Origin: Rhodospirillales bacterium
Lineage (GTDB): Bacteria; Pseudomonadota; Alphaproteobacteria; Rhodospirillales; Casp-alpha2
NCBI GenBank assembly: GCA_028282185.1
Contig: JANQIJ010000027.1
Coordinates: 1 to 6,710 of the forward strand
Length of the DNA: 6,710 bases
Reading direction: 5' to 3'
The position numbers were made by a program, and so were the translations under genes. Position 1 is the stretch's first letter. Each line of letters begins with the position of its first letter. Below the pieces are notes generated by a model. It was given only the letters and a program-made list of their open reading frames with translations, was not told the origin of the DNA and made no database searches. Below, piece after piece: positions 4,840-6,710 of the stretch.

Positions 4840-6108
4840 TCAACCCAGAAGCCCGACCATGGTCCCGGTCAGGCAGGTCGCCAGGGTCCCGGAGACGAGC
4901 GCCCGGGGCGCCAAGGCGACGATCTCGGCCCGGCGCTCCGGCGCCATGGCAGTCAGGCCGCCGATCATGATGCCCAGCGATCCGAAGTTGGCGAAGCCCG
5001 ACAGCGCATAGGCCATGATCATCGCCGATCGGTCCGAGAGCGCGCCCGCGGGCAGGCGGCTGAGCTCAAGATAAGCGAGCAGTTCATTCAATACCGTCTT
5101 GATCCCCATCAGGGCGCCGGCCTGGCCGGCCTCGGCCCAGGGCACGCCCATCAACCAGGCGACCGGCGCCATGGCCCAGCCCAACAGACGCTGCAGCGTG
5201 ACCGGCGCACCCGATAGATCCGGCAAAAGGCCGAGGGCGCCGTTGACCAGGCTGACCAAGGCGACCAGGACGACGATCATGGCGGTGATGTTGATCAGCA
5301 GTTTCATGCCCTCCGCCGTGCCGCGGGTGATCGCTTCCATCATCCCGCTGTCCGGCGAAGACCCCAGGTCGACGGCCGTCGCGCCACGGGCTTCCGTCCC
5401 GGACCAAGCGACGGGCACCATGAGACGGGCGACGATCACGGCGGCCACCGCGTTCATCAACGACGCGGTCAGCAGATGTCCCGCCGGATCGGTCAGGACG
5501 CCGGCCAGAAACGTGGCGTAAAGCGCTAGCACGGTGCCGGCGATGGTCGCCATGCCGGCGGTCATCACCAAAAACAGGTCGGCCCGGCCCAACCGCGCCA
5601 TGTAAGGGCGGATCAGCAAAGGCGCCTCGACCATGCCGACGAAGACGTTGGCCGCCGTCGCCACGCCGGCCGGCCCGCCGAGCCCGAGGCTGCGGTCCAG
5701 GGCCCAGGCGAACCCGCGAACGACCCAAGGCAGGATGCGCCAATGGAACAACAGGGCCGACAGAGCACTGATCACCAGGACCAGGGGCAGGGCCTGGAAC
5801 GCCAGGACGAAACTGGCCCCCGGATAGGTTTCGGCGAAGGGCAAGGCACCGCCACCCAGATAGCCGAAGACCAGGGCGGTGCCGTCCCGGGTCGCCGCCT
5901 GCAGCGCCAGCACGACCTCGTTCGCGGCCAGGAACAGCGCCTTGGCCGGTGCCCAGTTCAACAGCACCAAGACCAACGCCGCCTGCAACACCAAGCCGCC
6001 GAGGACGACGCGCCAGGGATAGGCCCGGCGTAATGCCTGCCGGTCGTCCGTGAAAAGGGTCGCCAGGAAAACGAAGGCGACGAGGCCGATGATCCCTTGT
6101 CCCGCCAT
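4840..6108 (-). CDS. Concentrative nucleoside transporter, CNT (NupC) family
   Basis: A complete 422-residue inner-membrane protein that, by family, imports nucleosides driven by a sodium or proton gradient. Two N-terminal helices (about 3-20 and 33-51) precede the conserved CNT core, beginning with the TALVFGYLGGG region (77-87). HP1 is NVFVGMVEAPLLIRPY (154-169), containing Gly158-Met159-Val160-Glu161. GMATIAGTVLALY (185-197) is a classic family motif. HP2 is GIKTVLNELLAYLEL (335-349), with Asn341-Glu342, and the helix ALSGFANFGSLGIMIGG (368-384) carries Asn374 and Ser377. Compared with Vibrio cholerae CNT, the ribose-contacting residues (Glu332, Asn368, Ser371 there) appear kept. The base-contacting Gln154-Thr155 of HP1 are replaced by Met-Val, so nucleoside preference may differ. 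The ATG at 6106-6108 is the only sensible start, but it lacks a strong ribosome binding site (GGAG is about 15 nt away). The gene is divergent from def, with 130 bp between. Confidence 0.95.
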   Translation of the reverse strand: MAGQGIIGLVAFVFLATLFTDDRQALRRAYPWRVVLGGLVLQAALVLVLLNWAPAKALFLAANEVVLALQAATRDGTALVFGYLGGGALPFAETYPGASFVLAFQALPLVLVISALSALLFHWRILPWVVRGFAWALDRSLGLGGPAGVATAANVFVGMVEAPLLIRPYMARLGRADLFLVMTAGMATIAGTVLALYATFLAGVLTDPAGHLLTASLMNAVAAVIVARLMVPVAWSGTEARGATAVDLGSSPDSGMMEAITRGTAEGMKLLINITAMIVVLVALVSLVNGALGLLPDLSGAPVTLQRLLGWAMAPVAWLMGVPWAEAGQAGALMGIKTVLNELLAYLELSRLPAGALSDRSAMIMAYALSGFANFGSLGIMIGGLTAMAPERRAEIVALAPRALVSGTLATCLTGTMVGLLG

Positions 6109-6163
6109 GACCCAGGACCCTACTCCAGACCGCTGCGCCGGGCCAGGGCCCGCCGCACCGCCC

Positions 6164-6208
6164 TTGACCGGGCGGGGCTTTGGACATAAGTGAGAGGCAC
6201 CCTATTCC
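6164..6208 (+). promoter_or_regulatory. Candidate promoter region for peptide deformylase
   Basis: Two placements are possible. TTGACC (6164-6169, 5 of 6 to the -35) could pair with TAAGTG (6187-6192) after 17 bp or CATAAG (6185-6190) after 15 bp. Alternatively TGGACA (6181-6186, 5 of 6) could pair with TATTCC (6203-6208) after 16 bp. All the -10 hexamers are weak. The TTGACC is the exact loop of a 6-bp dyad, CCGCCC (6158-6163) with GGGCGG (6170-6175). No matching promoter for the divergent transporter stood out. Confidence 0.3.
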
Positions 6209-6238
6209 CTTCGCAATCGAAACGGACCGCTGCCCGCC

Positions 6239-6710
6239 ATGGCCAAGCTGGAGATCATCGTTGCCCCCGACCCGCGCCTGAAAGGCAAGAGCCCGCCCGT
6301 CGACAAGGTCGACGGCGACGTGCGGCGGTTGATGGACGACATGCTGGAAACCATGTACGCGGCCAACGGCATCGGTCTGGCCGCGCCCCAGGTCGGCGTC
6401 AAGCAACGGATCATCGTCGTTGACGTGGCGCGCGAGAACGAGGACCCACAGCCGATCCAGATGGCCAATCCGGAAGTGATCTGGGAAAGCGAGGAAGAGC
6501 ACGTTCACGAAGAGGGCTGCCTGTCCCTGCCCGAGCATTTCGCCGAGGTCGTGCGCCCGGAACGGGTCACCATCCGCTACCTGGACCGGGAAAACGAAAT
6601 CCGCACATTGGAGGCCGACGCCCTGATGGCGACCTGCATCCAGCACGAGATCGATCATCTGGACGGGGTTCTGTTCGTCGACCATATCTCGTCGCTCAAG
6701 CGGTCGATGA
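6239..6710 (+). CDS. def: Peptide deformylase, C-terminus outside window
   Basis: Cytoplasmic metalloenzyme that removes the formyl group from the N-terminal methionine of new proteins. All three family motifs are present in order: GIGLAAPQVG (44-53), EGCLSLP (92-98) and the metal-binding QHEIDH (135-140). Metal ligands would be Cys94, His136 and His140, with Glu137 as the catalytic acid/base; Gln51 of motif 1 is also there. The frame opens at ATG 6239-6241 with MAKLEIIVAPDPRLKGKS, a normal family start, and 157 codons fit before the right edge, so only a short C-terminal segment should be missing. No clear AGGAG precedes the ATG. The stretch after motif 2 (EHFAEVVRPERVTIRYLD) has the usual spacing, though a Pro-Gly-like turn is replaced by Glu-His-Phe. 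In many bacteria fmt (methionyl-tRNA formyltransferase) follows def, but that lies beyond this window. Confidence 0.96.
   Translation, partial: MAKLEIIVAPDPRLKGKSPPVDKVDGDVRRLMDDMLETMYAANGIGLAAPQVGVKQRIIVVDVARENEDPQPIQMANPEVIWESEEEHVHEEGCLSLPEHFAEVVRPERVTIRYLDRENEIRTLEADALMATCIQHEIDHLDGVLFVDHISSLKRSM

Noticed and set aside
5084..6685. A 533-codon open frame on the minus strand spanning the start of the transporter and the antisense of def
   Set aside because: It runs out of frame with the CNT gene and antisense to deformylase, both recognised with full motifs. It is rich in Arg/Gly/His from GC-rich shadow coding and matches nothing known to me.
1..6710. tRNA, rRNA, CRISPR array, riboswitch or insertion sequence
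   Set aside because: Reading both strands I found no cloverleaf-like segment, regularly spaced direct repeats, known aptamer core or transposase motif.

Overview
The window is GC-rich DNA (strong G/C at third codon positions) holding six protein genes and no RNA gene, CRISPR array, integrase or insertion sequence that I can see. GC content, AGGAG-type ribosome binding sites and the relatives the proteins recall suggest an alphaproteobacterium, perhaps a Rhodospirillales-like lineage. That placement is inference; no phylogenetic marker is complete here.

Layout from left to right: (1) the 5' part of an old-yellow-enzyme family NADH:flavin oxidoreductase on the minus strand, running off the left edge; (2) a 335-bp divergent intergenic region with a near-consensus minus-strand promoter and a GC-rich inverted repeat; (3) a thioredoxin-fold peroxiredoxin-like gene on the plus strand, probably starting at TTG; (4) a convergent gap with a strong hairpin; (5) rmuC on the minus strand, visibly poorer in GC than everything around it; (6) a 105-bp divergent gap; (7) an exported DUF4139 protein on the plus strand; (8) a roughly 110-bp imperfect inverted-repeat element in the convergent gap, starting at the DUF4139 stop codon; (9) a CNT/NupC-type concentrative nucleoside transporter on the minus strand; (10) a divergent promoter region; (11) peptide deformylase on the plus strand, cut by the right edge near its C-terminus.

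The genes alternate in strand (-,+,-,+,-,+), so each looks like its own transcription unit and there is no operon. The oxidoreductase and the peroxiredoxin-like gene form a divergent redox-related pair. RmuC (genome stability), DUF4139, the nucleoside transporter and deformylase (protein N-terminal maturation) share no obvious pathway. I found no convincing new multi-gene system. The best leads are residue-level and local: an old yellow enzyme lacking several canonical active-site residues, its promoter with a 19-bp spacer, a purine-transporter-like residue in the nucleoside transporter, a low-GC rmuC, a possible pseudoknot after the peroxiredoxin-like gene, and the inverted-repeat element.
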